DNA from: an uncultured Eubacteriales bacterium
GTDB lineage: Bacteria; Bacillota; Clostridia; Oscillospirales; Oscillospiraceae
Direction: 5' to 3'
DNA length: 40,124 bases
Assembly: GCA_900549485.1 (NCBI GenBank)
Contig: UROG01000022.1
Coordinates: 1 to 40,124, forward strand
Position 1 is the stretch's first letter. Each line of letters starts with the position of its first letter. The notes below the pieces were generated by a model. It saw nothing but the letters and a program-made list of their open reading frames with translations. It searched no databases and was not told the origin of the DNA. Below are positions 1 to 8,326 of this stretch, one piece after another. A program made the translations under genes and the position numbers.

Positions 1-55
1 GAGCGCCACCTTGCCAAGGTGGAGGTAGCGAGTTCGAGCCTCGTAAGCCGCTCCA
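1..55 (+). tRNA. tRNA-Gly (GCC), 5' end cut by window edge
   Basis: The sequence begins inside a tRNA. The anticodon stem CCACC/GGTGG (6-10 with 18-22) encloses a 7-base loop with anticodon GCC at 13-15. The T arm is 28-44 with the TTCGAGC loop, the 3' acceptor strand is 45-51, and the CCA end is encoded at 53-55. The D arm and 5' acceptor strand lie outside the window. Anticodon GCC reads glycine codons. Confidence 0.93.
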
Positions 56-61
56 AAAAAG

Positions 62-93
62 CAAATGCGGATATCTTTATCTATCCGCATTTG
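62..93. terminator. Perfect hairpin between tRNA-Gly and tRNA-Cys
   Basis: A perfect 12-bp stem (62-73 with 82-93) encloses an 8-base loop. It directly follows the tRNA-Gly CCA end. The 3' side ends TTTGTCAT, so there is no clean U-run. It could be a weak terminator, or a processing or stability element between the two tRNAs. Confidence 0.5.
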
Positions 94-99
94 TCATAT

Positions 100-171
100 G
101 GCGCCATAGCCAAGTGGTAAGGCAGCGGACTGCAAATCCGCGATTCCCCAGTTCGAGTCTGGGTGGCGCCT
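100..171 (+). tRNA. tRNA-Cys (GCA)
   Basis: Full cloverleaf. The acceptor stem pairs 100-106 with 164-170, with discriminator T at 171. The anticodon stem pairs 125-129 with 137-141 around a loop holding anticodon GCA at 132-134. The T arm has the TTCGAGT loop. CCA is not encoded and would be added after transcription. The start is fixed by the 7-bp acceptor stem. Confidence 0.96.
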
Positions 172-175
172 CTTG

Positions 176-210
176 ATTATCGTAAGCTTTATAGCTTGCG
201 ATAATTTTTT
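176..210 (+). terminator. Intrinsic terminator after tRNA-Cys
   Basis: A 12-bp stem with one G-U pair (176-187 with 194-205), a 6-base loop and a T-run through 210. It lies five bases after the tRNA-Cys 3' end and would end the tRNA transcript. Confidence 0.9.
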
Positions 211-315
211 GTTCAAAATAGCGGCAGAAGATGAGGCCGCAGAGATGCTCAATTTAATCTGAATATACCCAAAAAGTGTTTCATCAGCCAATGATGTGAG
301 ACTTGGAAAAGTCAT

Positions 316-344
316 TTGACAAGCTATCCTCTTTTCAGTATAAT
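316..344 (+). promoter_or_regulatory. Consensus sigma-A promoter
   Basis: Both boxes are perfect: -35 TTGACA at 316-321 and -10 TATAAT at 339-344, with a 17-bp spacer. Transcription should start near 351. The first reading frame begins about 160 bases further on, and a terminator-like hairpin lies in between, so the promoter drives an untranslated RNA before the LOG-family gene. Confidence 0.9.
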
Positions 345-350
345 GCGGAC

Positions 351-478
351 AGGGTAAGTATCGGCAAGGACATTGAAGCGGCATGGACATTTTTCTGCCC
401 GCCAAGACCGTATGTGCTCTTGTCAATTGATGGTAAATATCTGCCGGCCTTTAGGCTATGAAGTCTGCCGGCCTTTTT
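351..478 (+). ncRNA. Putative small RNA or attenuator leader, about 128 nt
   Basis: The segment is bounded by a perfect sigma-A promoter on the left and an intrinsic terminator on the right, and holds no convincing reading frame. It contains a short direct repeat, GGACATT, at about 369 and 386. I compared it by eye with SRP RNA, 6S RNA, preQ1, purine, ZTP and c-di-GMP riboswitch patterns and found no match. It could be a free-standing small RNA, or a leader whose terminator is switched to control the LOG-family gene that starts 35 bases later. Confidence 0.5.
443..478 (+). terminator. Intrinsic terminator or attenuator before the LOG gene
   Basis: A two-part stem: GCCGGC (443-448) pairs with GCCGGC (467-472), and AGGCT (453-457) pairs with AGTCT (462-466). 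There is a 4-base bulge on the 5' side and an ATGA-containing loop. A T-run follows at 474-478. It lies within the leader of the LOG-family gene. Confidence 0.75.
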
Positions 479-512
479 ATATCAGCCGAAATAGAATGCG
501 GAGAAAACTTTG

Positions 513-1049
513 ATGAATATTACTGTCTATCTTGGAGCAAACGAAGGAAACGACCCGTGTTTGCAAAACGCGGTTCGGGAGTTGGGAACATGGATCGGAA
601 GCAGCGGGAACTCCTTGGTCTACGGCGGTTCCAAATCCGGTCTGATGGGTGTGATAGCTGACAGCGTTTTGAGCGCCGGCGGGGAAGCAACCGGAGTTGA
701 GCCGCAGTTTTTTATTGAAAGTGAATTTCAGCACGACGGCTTGACAAAACTGATCATGACTAAAGACATGTCGGAACGCAAGAGTAAAATGATCGAGCTT
801 GGGGATGCCTTTATCGCTTTCCCAGGAGGAACGGGAACGTTGGAGGAGATCGCAGAGGTCATGTCTATGGTTTCCATGAAGCACCTGAATGCTCCCTGTA
901 TTCTCTATAACCTGAACGGATACTATAACGGTCTCAAAGCTCTGCTGGATCACATGATCGAAAAAGGGCTCTCCTCCAAGGAGCGTCAGGAGGGAATTTA
1001 TTTCGCCGGTAATCTTGAAGAGATTAAACGAATTTTAGGCTTCATGTGA
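513..1049 (+). CDS. LOG-family (TIGR00730) nucleotide phosphoribohydrolase-like protein
   Basis: A cytoplasmic Rossmann-fold protein of about 178 residues, the usual length for the LOG family. Members cleave nucleoside 5'-monophosphates to a free base and ribose phosphate; in plants and some bacteria they make free cytokinins. Older annotations call them lysine decarboxylases, which is not supported. The diagnostic PGGTGTLEE motif is at about residues 104-112, and a GGSKSGLMG loop lies near 39-47. The ATG at 513 is chosen over the in-frame TTG at 510 because GGAG at 500-503 sits nine bases upstream. The gene is alone on + and is preceded by a promoter, leader and terminator. The natural substrate cannot be told from sequence. 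Confidence 0.88.
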   Translation: MNITVYLGANEGNDPCLQNAVRELGTWIGSSGNSLVYGGSKSGLMGVIADSVLSAGGEATGVEPQFFIESEFQHDGLTKLIMTKDMSERKSKMIELGDAFIAFPGGTGTLEEIAEVMSMVSMKHLNAPCILYNLNGYYNGLKALLDHMIEKGLSSKERQEGIYFAGNLEEIKRILGFM

Positions 1050-1163
1050 ATGATATCATTATCCGATACGGAAAATCCGGCCTGTAGAAACGCAGGCGAA
1101 AACCGACAAAGGTCATAAGTCCGGAATCATGTTTTCAGGAACAGCGCTGACTTTTTACGCAGA

Positions 1164-1226
1164 GGGAAAAAATGTTGGGTGTAACTCATCCTTATTCGGA
1201 TGCTTACCCCCAACATTTTTTTACCC
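1164..1226. repeat. Dispersed two-part palindrome, copy 1; bidirectional terminator
   Basis: The outer stem pairs 1167-1179 with 1209-1221 (13 bp, A-run/TGTTGGG type). An inner stem CATCC/GGATG lies around 1189-1202. Flanking A and T runs would let it terminate both the + LOG gene and the - LysM gene, which converge here. A second copy with the same outer sequence and the same inner CATCC/GGATG stem occurs at 29576-29624. The rest of 1050-1259 holds nothing I can identify. Confidence 0.8.
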
Positions 1227-1259
1227 TTTGTTTTCAGAATGCAACATTCAGGCTATTCA

Positions 1260-2291
1260 TTATTTCCCGGCAAATACATTGTATACATACTTGATGCCAG
1301 TCAATGTATTGTCGCTTATTCTATATGTAAAGTATACGTAGTCGCCGCTTTTAGGGACATACGTTGCAGGAACCGCGCCTTTTTCGATTTTAAGGCCGAG
1401 ATCCTGGCGGACATTCTCACGCCTTATTCTGATCATATCGCCGTAGGAGACAACCACGCCGAAACCGCTTCCTGTTTTTCCGTCAGGCTGAGGAGTGGTC
1501 TGCGCATTGAGTACGACAACGCCGCTCACCGGTATATACAGCTTCTGCCCGACTTTGATTTTTGTGAACTCGACATTTGGGTTGAGCAGTTTAAGCGTGG
1601 AAAGAGCTTTGTTGTAATCCATGCCGTAGCTTCTGCATATGGAATATGCCGTGTCGCCGGATTTGACGGTATGCTCCAAAACGGTGATTGCCGCGTCATT
1701 GGTAAGCTCGATTTTATTGACGGGCATATACAGCGTCCTGCCGGCTGAAATGTGGTTGAAATCGGAGAGATTGTTCAGATTGAGGATCTGCTGAGAATAG
1801 GTTTTGAAGCTCATCCCCCACGCCTTCAGAAGTCCGGAAACCGTGTCGCCCTTCTGCATGGTATATGTAATTATATAATACTTGGGCAAATCGCCTGCCG
1901 GAATTTTTGTCGGATCGCCAAGAACGGAAAGAGGCTTGTATTCGGTCTTCCCGCCGCCAGTCGTTTTTTTCGTCGTGTCAATGCTGAGCAGCTCGCACAG
2001 AGCGTCCGCCGCCGCCTTTGAGGTAGGCAGAACAAGCTTTTTGCCCGCATATATTTTTGCAAGCTTGCTTTCATCGGAAATATTGTTCAGCTTCATCAGC
2101 AGCTCCTTATATGTGGCATAGCTGAACCCGTTTTTCTGGCAGAGCGAATAGAGCGTATCTCCCTTTGCCACGACGATAACCTCAGTCGCATTGGCAGGTA
2201 TTCCATCGGCACTTGCCGAAGCGCCAAACGCGGCAAAGAGCGACACCGCCATAACCGCAAGCAGAATAACACTTATCAATTTCTTTTTCAT
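1260..2291 (-). CDS. Secreted protein with three LysM domains
   Basis: A 343-residue exported protein. Residues 1-26 form a signal peptide (KKK, hydrophobic core, then ASA/SA cleavage site). Three LysM peptidoglycan-binding modules follow, near 37-92, 140-192 and 206-255; each starts with a KGDT or SGDT turn and ends in a G(K/R/Q)xL(V/Y)xP stretch. The C-terminal 80 or so residues match no domain I recognise, and no hydrolase domain is visible, so the protein probably binds the cell wall without cutting it. The ATG is preceded by AAGGAG at eight bases. It has its own promoter at 2342-2370 and ends at the bidirectional terminator. Confidence 0.85.
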   Translation of the reverse strand: MKKKLISVILLAVMAVSLFAAFGASASADGIPANATEVIVVAKGDTLYSLCQKNGFSYATYKELLMKLNNISDESKLAKIYAGKKLVLPTSKAAADALCELLSIDTTKKTTGGGKTEYKPLSVLGDPTKIPAGDLPKYYIITYTMQKGDTVSGLLKAWGMSFKTYSQQILNLNNLSDFNHISAGRTLYMPVNKIELTNDAAITVLEHTVKSGDTAYSICRSYGMDYNKALSTLKLLNPNVEFTKIKVGQKLYIPVSGVVVLNAQTTPQPDGKTGSGFGVVVSYGDMIRIRRENVRQDLGLKIEKGAVPATYVPKSGDYVYFTYRISDNTLTGIKYVYNVFAGK

Positions 2292-2341
2292 TTCAGCGTC
2301 TCCTTATATCTATGACGTTTCTGTTCTGACACCTTTGTTTT

Positions 2342-2370
2342 ATTGTATCTCTTTTGTAATTATTTTGCAA
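2342..2370 (-). promoter_or_regulatory. Promoter of the LysM gene
   Basis: On the - strand, -35 TTGCAA (2365-2370) and -10 TACAAT (2342-2347) are separated by 17 bp. The predicted start is near 2335, about 45 bases before the LysM start codon. The gap 2292-2468 also holds a weak CAAAAC/GTTTTG hairpin just after rqcH. Confidence 0.75.
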
Positions 2371-2468
2371 CTATTTTTTTGAGAGAATTGAAAAATTCTC
2401 CTCCGCATTGGGAAATACATACTCATAAGACGGAAGAAACGCAAAACTGTTCTGCCGTTTTGTTGATT

Positions 2469-4181
2469 TTATTTCTTTGCCGCCGAAATTTCCGGCTGAA
2501 CAAGAACGGTGGAATAGTCTGTATAAATGACCTTTCCTGGCAGAGCGCCCGCAGGTTTTCTGACATTGCGGATCATTGTGTAATCAACCGCGGTTTTCCC
2601 CGCTTCTCTGTTCTGTGAATAAAATGCCGCAAGCTCTGCCGCCTGTTCTATGGTTCGCTCCGGCGGCTCCGTCCCGTCGCAGCGGATGATCACATGGCTT
2701 CCGTGTACTTTCTGCACATGCAGCCAATAATCCGTTCTCCTCGCGCTCTTGAATGTCAGCTCATCATTCTGCGTATTGTTTTTGCCGACAAGTATTTCAT
2801 AACCGTCGTCCGAAAGGTACCTGTTCGGAAGCTGAGGCTTCGCCCTGCTCTTTCCGGCGTTTCTTGCGTTCTTCAGATAGCCCGTATTGGCAAGCTCTGT
2901 CCGGATATCCGAAATGTCTTTTTCGCTTTCACACAAATCGATTTCGTTGAGCACGCTGTTGAGATAGTCAAGCTGCATCTCGTTCTGTGCTATCAGGACA
3001 GTAAGATGCTGATGCGCGCCTTTGAGCTTATTGTACTGCTTGAACAACGCTGCCGAATTTTGCTGCGGGGTTTTCAGCGGGTCGAGGTCTATACGTACAA
3101 GCGGGCAATTCTCTTCATAGTAATTTTCACATTCAAAAAATGTCTGTCCCTTTTTTATGCGGTATATATTCGCTGTTATGAGCTCCGCTGCACGCCGCAC
3201 ACTCTCCCTGTCCTCACTGCGGCTGAGCTCATCATACTGGGAGGCAAGCTTACGCTGAATCCGGTCACGGATCGTTTTCACCTTGCGGCGAAGCTCGCTG
3301 CTGCGGCGGTGCTGCTGATCAAGGCGGTCGCGTTCGGCATAAAAGGCGTCCAGCATCTGCGAGAAGGACTCAAAAAATACCGTTTCATATCTGCCGCCGT
3401 ATTGCAGAATACTGTCAAAGCAAAAATCCCTGGGCTTGCCGTTCTCCGTAAGAATACACGGGGAGAAGGCTTTAGTATCGACAAGGTTTTTCAGCCTCTC
3501 GCAGGCATGGAGAAGCCTTGAAAAGCACTCGTCGGCTCTGAATGAAAGCTCTCTGCAAATGAGTGGGGAAAGCCCTGAAAAAGTATCCATCAGCCACTTT
3601 TCCGGCGGAAGATCTGTATCGGCTTTATTTATTTTTTCGGCGACGATCCCGATATCCGATGAAAAGAAATCGGTCTTTTTCTGTGCCGGCGGCAGACGAT
3701 ACAGCATTCCCGGCTGCAGGCAGCGCATATTATCGCCCGCAAAGCTCATCCGTCTCAGGCAGTCGATAATGATCCCGTCCGCCCCGACAAGGACAAGGTT
3801 TGAATTTCTGCCCATAAGCTCTGCCACAAGCTTTTTGCGCGCACTTATGCCAAGCTCGTCAAAGGTCTCAAGCTCGAAGCAAATCAGGCGTTCAAAGCCC
3901 GGCTGAACTATCGAAATTATACGCGCCCCGGTGAGGTGCTTTCTCAGCAGCATACAGAACATCGGCGGCTCCGCCGGATTTTCAAACACGGCGGAGGTCA
4001 GATGCACCCGCGCATTTCCGGAACCGGCGGACACAAGAAGCTTTCTGTTCGCCCCCGGCATCCGGAGATGAAATATAAGCATATCGCGCTCCGGCTGCTG
4101 CACCTTGTCAATTTTCGCGCCAATGCACGTTTTAGAAAGCTCTTCTGTAAGAGCGCATACTGTAACGGCGTCAAGCGGCAT
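2469..4181 (-). CDS. rqcH: NFACT-family ribosome quality control protein RqcH (FbpA-like)
   Basis: About 570 residues, the usual size for bacterial RqcH, formerly called fibronectin-binding protein. Family members bind stalled 50S subunits carrying peptidyl-tRNA and add alanine tails that mark the nascent chain for degradation. The N-terminal NFACT-N domain runs to about 200 (with NARVHLT near 80 and ELMGRNSN near 125). A helix-rich coiled-coil section spans about 270-425. The C-terminal NFACT-R domain shows YWLHVQKVHGSHVII. The ATG at 4181 is preferred to an upstream GTG at 4190 because it lies one base after the mrnC stop and gives the family-typical MPLDAV start. Translation is probably coupled to mrnC. 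Confidence 0.92.
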   Translation of the reverse strand: MPLDAVTVCALTEELSKTCIGAKIDKVQQPERDMLIFHLRMPGANRKLLVSAGSGNARVHLTSAVFENPAEPPMFCMLLRKHLTGARIISIVQPGFERLICFELETFDELGISARKKLVAELMGRNSNLVLVGADGIIIDCLRRMSFAGDNMRCLQPGMLYRLPPAQKKTDFFSSDIGIVAEKINKADTDLPPEKWLMDTFSGLSPLICRELSFRADECFSRLLHACERLKNLVDTKAFSPCILTENGKPRDFCFDSILQYGGRYETVFFESFSQMLDAFYAERDRLDQQHRRSSELRRKVKTIRDRIQRKLASQYDELSRSEDRESVRRAAELITANIYRIKKGQTFFECENYYEENCPLVRIDLDPLKTPQQNSAALFKQYNKLKGAHQHLTVLIAQNEMQLDYLNSVLNEIDLCESEKDISDIRTELANTGYLKNARNAGKSRAKPQLPNRYLSDDGYEILVGKNNTQNDELTFKSARRTDYWLHVQKVHGSHVIIRCDGTEPPERTIEQAAELAAFYSQNREAGKTAVDYTMIRNVRKPAGALPGKVIYTDYSTVLVQPEISAAKK

Positions 4182-4182
4182 A

Positions 4183-4581
4183 TCAATCACCCACTATTAC
4201 GTTATACAGTTCGTTTATCCGCTGGGTCTTCCCCTGCAAATAGAGCCATCCGAAAAGCGCCTCAAGCCCGGTTGCGGCATGGTATTCCCCTACCGTTGCC
4301 TTTTGCGGCACGGAATTGACCTTTGCATTTCTCCCGCGTTTAAAAACCGCAGTCTCATCCTCTGTCAGCAGCGGCAAAAGCTTTTCTACTGCCGCCGACT
4401 GCGCTTTGGCGTTGACAAGCGACACGGTTTTGAAATGGAGCTTTGCCGCGGATCTGAATCCCTCGGTGCATAGCTTTGTTCTTGTCAAAAGCTCATACAC
4501 TCCGTCGCCTATATGCGCAAGAGCAAGCATACTCATGCGGTTTATCTCTGTAATTTCCATTTGCGGATCAATATAGTTCAT
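4183..4581 (-). CDS. mrnC: Mini-ribonuclease III
   Basis: A 132-residue protein with an RNase III catalytic domain and no double-stranded-RNA-binding domain, as in Bacillus MrnC, which trims the ends of 23S rRNA precursor. Characteristic segments are LAHIGDGVYELL (near 20-32), KVNSVPQKATVGEYHAATG and EALFGWLYL. The acidic residues needed for metal binding (Asp in IGD, Glu in TGLEA) are present. The ATG at 4581 is preferred over a TTG at 4602 because homologues begin close to it; its ribosome binding site (GGGA) is weak. It lies between ftsK and rqcH in one operon. Confidence 0.9.
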   Translation of the reverse strand: MNYIDPQMEITEINRMSMLALAHIGDGVYELLTRTKLCTEGFRSAAKLHFKTVSLVNAKAQSAAVEKLLPLLTEDETAVFKRGRNAKVNSVPQKATVGEYHAATGLEALFGWLYLQGKTQRINELYNVIVGD

Positions 4582-4600
4582 ATCTTTATGTCCCGTTGAC

Positions 4601-4627
4601 AAGAAGGGCGCATTTTACGCCCTTCTT
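4601..4627. terminator. Hairpin between ftsK and mrnC
   Basis: A perfect 10-bp stem AAGAAGGGCG/CGCCCTTCTT (4601-4610 with 4618-4627) with a 7-base loop. In the direction of ftsK transcription no U-run follows, so it may only attenuate or stabilise the message. A T-rich stretch follows on +, but no + gene precedes it. Confidence 0.5.
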
Positions 4628-4633
4628 GTGTTT

Positions 4634-7360
4634 TTATTGAATAAATGTATCAAAATCGTCAAATTCAGCGTCGGACTCGCCGCTGATGCTTGCGGCAAGC
4701 TCAAGATCGTCCTGAGCGGCAAAGCCGTGCCTGACCTGAATTTCATGCCAGCCGTCTCTGTCAACCAACACCTTTCTCGGCTTTGCGCCTTCATACGGAC
4801 CCACAACGCCAAGCTCCTCCATCTGATCTACTATCCGTGCAGCTCTTGAATAACCGAGCTTTATCCTTCTTTGAAGCATGGATACCGAGCACGATTTAGT
4901 CTCAATGACGACCTCCACCGCCTGCGGCAGCATTTCGTCATATCCGTCCATAGCCCCGGCAGAGGAATCGTCCTTAGCGCCCTTGCCGCCCTTATCAGAC
5001 GAGACGCCGCCCTTTTCTTCCGTTGCCTTGAGCATGAACTGCTCGATCTCCTCATTATGCTCAGCTGCGGAGGAGCCTTCCTTGATGAATTGGATAACGC
5101 TTTCGCGTTCCTCATCCGAAACGAAAGCGCCCTGAATACGCATTGGCTTTCCGCATCCGACAGGCGAATACAGCATATCGCCCATGCCGACAAGCTTTTC
5201 CGCGCCCGCCTGGTCGAGAATAATACGGCTTTCAAGCGCAGAGGAAACGGCAAAGGCAATTCTTGACGGAATATTTGCCTTCATAAGACCGGTAATGACG
5301 TCTGCTGACGGTCTCTGCGTAGCGATCACAAGGTGCATACCAGCCGCACGTCCCATCTGGGCAACGCGGCAGATACTCTCCTCGACGTCCTTGGATGCGA
5401 CAAGCATGAGATCGGCAAGCTCGTCGATGACAATGACCACTCTCGGCATAGGCTCCTCACCGCTTTCGAGACAGTGCCTGTTATACGAGTCCAGATCGCG
5501 CACCCCGATATCCGAAAAGAGCCTGTACCTTTTAAGCATCTCGACGACAGACCATTGCAGAGCGCCGGCGGCCTTCTTAGGGTCCGTGACCACGGGGACA
5601 TAGAGGTGAGGGATGCCGTTATATACGCCCAATTCGACCATTTTCGGGTCTATCATGATGAGCTTCACTTCATCCGGCCTTGCTTTATAGAGAAGGCTCA
5701 GAATAAGCGAGTTCATGCACACGGACTTACCGGAGCCGGTGGTGCCCGCGATAAGCATATGCGGAAGCTTGGAGATGTTCCCGACCACGCAGTCGCCGCT
5801 GATATTTTTGCCGATCGCAAAGCTGAGGCGCGATTTGGCGGAGGAGAAATTCTTTGAATCAATAATATCGCGCAGAAACACGGTGCTCACTATTTTATTT
5901 GGCACCTCGATGCCAACGGTTGAAATTTTATCGGGTATCGGCGCAATACGTACATTTATAACGCCCAGCGACAAAGCAAGATCTCCCGCCAGATTTGTAA
6001 GCCTTGCAAGCTTGACTCCCTGTGGAAGCTCAATATCATATCTGGTGACCGTAGGGCCGCGGATTATATCAACGATCTGCGCATGGATACCGAAGCTGTC
6101 CATAGCAGACTCAAGGCGCATTTTATTCGCCGCAACCTCGTCCCCGGCGTCAACGGTATTCCCGTCTCCGGCGCGAAGAAGCTCCAACGGCGGGAACTGA
6201 TAATCGCCCGTGCTTTCGCTGCGGTTTATTTCCGCCTCAAACTTCCCTGCCTCCGCATCGACGTTGATGCGTTTCTTTTTTCTCGGAGGGTCGTTTATCT
6301 CCGTACTCATTGGCACGGGTTTCATTATTTCATCCACTGTATTCCTGAGCGATTCAACGTCAACGCCCGCTGCCTTTGCGGCGTTTTCTGCGCTGCGTGA
6401 GCTTTTTTCCCCGCGTCTCATCTTAGCGTCCGGAGCCGGCGCTTTCTTCGCTCTCACAGGGACAGGCGCGTCCTGTCTCTTTATTTTTTCTCTCGGAGGC
6501 GAATAAGGCTGCGTCGTTTTGCTTCTGGTGTCGGACAGGAAAAGCTCCTCATCGTCATCGTCGCTGAGCGGAATATCAACCTGAGAAATGCTCGCCCGGT
6601 CAATAGTTTCGATCTTGCTGCGCTTCTTTGAGCTTGCCTTTGCCGAGCGGTTTGCCGGTTCCATCTTTACCTCGACCGGCTCTATATAATCATCGTCGTC
6701 CTCAAAACGGCGTCTGTTATTATACATTGTCGGGTCATACTTTACGGTAACGCGTTTCTGCGCTTTTCTGAAAAGGCTTGAAAAGCTGCCGTTAAAAGAT
6801 TTTATGAAGCAGAAGGCAAGCGCCGCGATAAGCACCGGAAGCGCACCGTAAATACTCAGCGTTTTTTCAAGATATACCGCGATAAGTCCGCCCAAAACGC
6901 CGGCACTCCGCATATAAGTACCCTGCTCAAAAAGCATTCCTGTGAGTTCCTGCAAAAGCAGCTCACCCTGCGGCAGATTATAGGCAAAAAGACTGCCGAT
7001 AGCGGAGATAAAAACGGGTACGAGCAGCGCGCAGAACACGCGGAAAGCGACGGGTTTACCCTGATGGAAGCCGAGAATCAGCGAAACAAGCAGAAACGCT
7101 GGAACCGTGAACCAGAAGCCCCAGCCTACCATGCCCTTCATAAACTCGGCAAGCCCGGAAACAAACGTACCGTCGGTATTGAAATAGCTTATTATCTCAA
7201 AAACCGCCAAAAACAGAAAAATTACCGCCGCAAGTTCCCTTCTTATCGGCGGAATTGCTTCGTCTGGAGCCAAAACGGCTTCATCGGCCTTCTTTTTTGA
7301 CGATGAAGACTTGGAAGGCACTTTCTTGCCCGATGAAGTCTTTTTTTTAGTTTGTGCCAT
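4634..7360 (-). CDS. ftsK: FtsK/SpoIIIE-type DNA translocase
   Basis: A 908-residue membrane-anchored motor that pumps chromosomal DNA during division or sporulation. A lysine-rich start is followed by four or five membrane segments between about 43 and 188. A long charged linker runs from 200 to 400. The RecA-like motor has Walker A GTTGSGKSV at 539-547 and Walker B VVIVIDELADL near 641-651. A gamma winged-helix domain that reads orienting DNA sequences lies at about 805-870. The start is ATG with AAAGG upstream. It follows uppP by 41 bases and precedes mrnC. Sequence alone does not decide whether it serves as FtsK or SpoIIIE. Confidence 0.95.
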   Translation of the reverse strand: MAQTKKKTSSGKKVPSKSSSSKKKADEAVLAPDEAIPPIRRELAAVIFLFLAVFEIISYFNTDGTFVSGLAEFMKGMVGWGFWFTVPAFLLVSLILGFHQGKPVAFRVFCALLVPVFISAIGSLFAYNLPQGELLLQELTGMLFEQGTYMRSAGVLGGLIAVYLEKTLSIYGALPVLIAALAFCFIKSFNGSFSSLFRKAQKRVTVKYDPTMYNNRRRFEDDDDYIEPVEVKMEPANRSAKASSKKRSKIETIDRASISQVDIPLSDDDDEELFLSDTRSKTTQPYSPPREKIKRQDAPVPVRAKKAPAPDAKMRRGEKSSRSAENAAKAAGVDVESLRNTVDEIMKPVPMSTEINDPPRKKKRINVDAEAGKFEAEINRSESTGDYQFPPLELLRAGDGNTVDAGDEVAANKMRLESAMDSFGIHAQIVDIIRGPTVTRYDIELPQGVKLARLTNLAGDLALSLGVINVRIAPIPDKISTVGIEVPNKIVSTVFLRDIIDSKNFSSAKSRLSFAIGKNISGDCVVGNISKLPHMLIAGTTGSGKSVCMNSLILSLLYKARPDEVKLIMIDPKMVELGVYNGIPHLYVPVVTDPKKAAGALQWSVVEMLKRYRLFSDIGVRDLDSYNRHCLESGEEPMPRVVIVIDELADLMLVASKDVEESICRVAQMGRAAGMHLVIATQRPSADVITGLMKANIPSRIAFAVSSALESRIILDQAGAEKLVGMGDMLYSPVGCGKPMRIQGAFVSDEERESVIQFIKEGSSAAEHNEEIEQFMLKATEEKGGVSSDKGGKGAKDDSSAGAMDGYDEMLPQAVEVVIETKSCSVSMLQRRIKLGYSRAARIVDQMEELGVVGPYEGAKPRKVLVDRDGWHEIQVRHGFAAQDDLELAASISGESDAEFDDFDTFIQ

Positions 7361-7401
7361 AGAAAAAATCCTTTCCGGATGAAAATATCAGCCGAATTAT
7401 A

Positions 7402-8235
7402 TCAGAATATCATTGTGAGAATAATCGAAAGCACGCCGAACACCCAGCAGTAGTACGCGAATCCCCCGAATTTCCCGTTCTCGAAAAACTTCTTCATAAA
7501 CGAAATCGCCGCTATGCCCGACAGCATTGCCGCAAGCATACCGACAAGGTACGCCGGAACATTATGTATGTCAACGCCTTGTCTGAAAGCGTCCGTCAGA
7601 CTGAGTATGACAGCGCCCAGCATCGCCGGTACTGACAGGAGAAATGAAAATTTCAGCGCAAAGTCCGGTTTGAGTCCCGTGGAAATTCCGGCTGTGATCG
7701 TCGTGCCTGTCCTTGACAGTCCTGGGATAACCGAAACGCATTGACAGATACCGATTATAAGCGCGTCAAAAATGGTGATCCCACGCTCCGTTTTCCTGCC
7801 CGGCTTCATTTTATCGGATACATAAAGAATACAGCCCGTAAGAATAATTGCAACGCCGATAAAAATATTGCGATAGTACAGCGTTTCTATCTGGTTGATC
7901 ACAGGAAGCGCAAGCAGAAGCGGCAGGCTGCCCACAAAAATCATAATAAAAAGCCTTGCCGACGGGTAATGCTGCTTTCTCTGCCCCGCACGCGGGCCAA
8001 TTCCCATAAGACCGAGCATTTCAAAAAAAATATCCGCCATTTCCTGCCAATAAACGACAACGACCGCCGCAAGCACGCCCAGCTTCAGCATTGCGTCAAA
8101 AAGAAGATGCCCGTCATTCACGGTGACGACATCAAAAAGGTTTCCGAGAACCGACATATGACCGGAGCTGGATATAGGCAAAAACTCGGCAATTCCCTGT
8201 ATCAGCCCCAATATGATCGCGTTAAAAACCGTCAT
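7402..8235 (-). CDS. uppP: Undecaprenyl-diphosphatase
   Basis: An integral membrane enzyme of 277 residues that removes one phosphate from undecaprenyl pyrophosphate to recycle the cell-wall lipid carrier; overproduction gives bacitracin resistance. The two family signatures are present: a glutamate-rich N-terminal segment (GLIQGIAEFLPISSSGH, residues 9-25) and PGLSRTGTT in the middle of the protein. Several hydrophobic helices follow to the C terminus. The ATG at 8235 is chosen over a GTG at 8250 because the GGGGGA stretch lies just upstream and homologues start there. It heads the uppP-ftsK-mrnC-rqcH operon. Confidence 0.94.
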   Translation of the reverse strand: MTVFNAIILGLIQGIAEFLPISSSGHMSVLGNLFDVVTVNDGHLLFDAMLKLGVLAAVVVVYWQEMADIFFEMLGLMGIGPRAGQRKQHYPSARLFIMIFVGSLPLLLALPVINQIETLYYRNIFIGVAIILTGCILYVSDKMKPGRKTERGITIFDALIIGICQCVSVIPGLSRTGTTITAGISTGLKPDFALKFSFLLSVPAMLGAVILSLTDAFRQGVDIHNVPAYLVGMLAAMLSGIAAISFMKKFFENGKFGGFAYYCWVFGVLSIILTMIF

Positions 8236-8264
8236 GTTCCCATCCCCCACAGCTTGCTATAATT

Positions 8265-8293
8265 ATTTTAACACAAAATTATGTAAAGCACAA
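8265..8293 (-). promoter_or_regulatory. Probable promoter of the uppP-ftsK operon
   Basis: On the - strand, -35 TTGTGC (8288-8293) and -10 TAAAAT (8265-8270) are separated by 17 bp, just upstream of uppP. The -35 box is imperfect. An alternative TTTACA/TAATTA pair overlaps it. Confidence 0.55.
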
Positions 8294-8326
8294 GTACAAG
8301 GGAACCGGGAAAAAAGACAATTTTTA

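Noticed and set aside
94..426. Antisense reading frame of 110 codons ending in DSNWGIADLQSAALPLGY
   Set aside because: Its C-terminal part is the antisense translation of tRNA-Cys, a well-known false protein.
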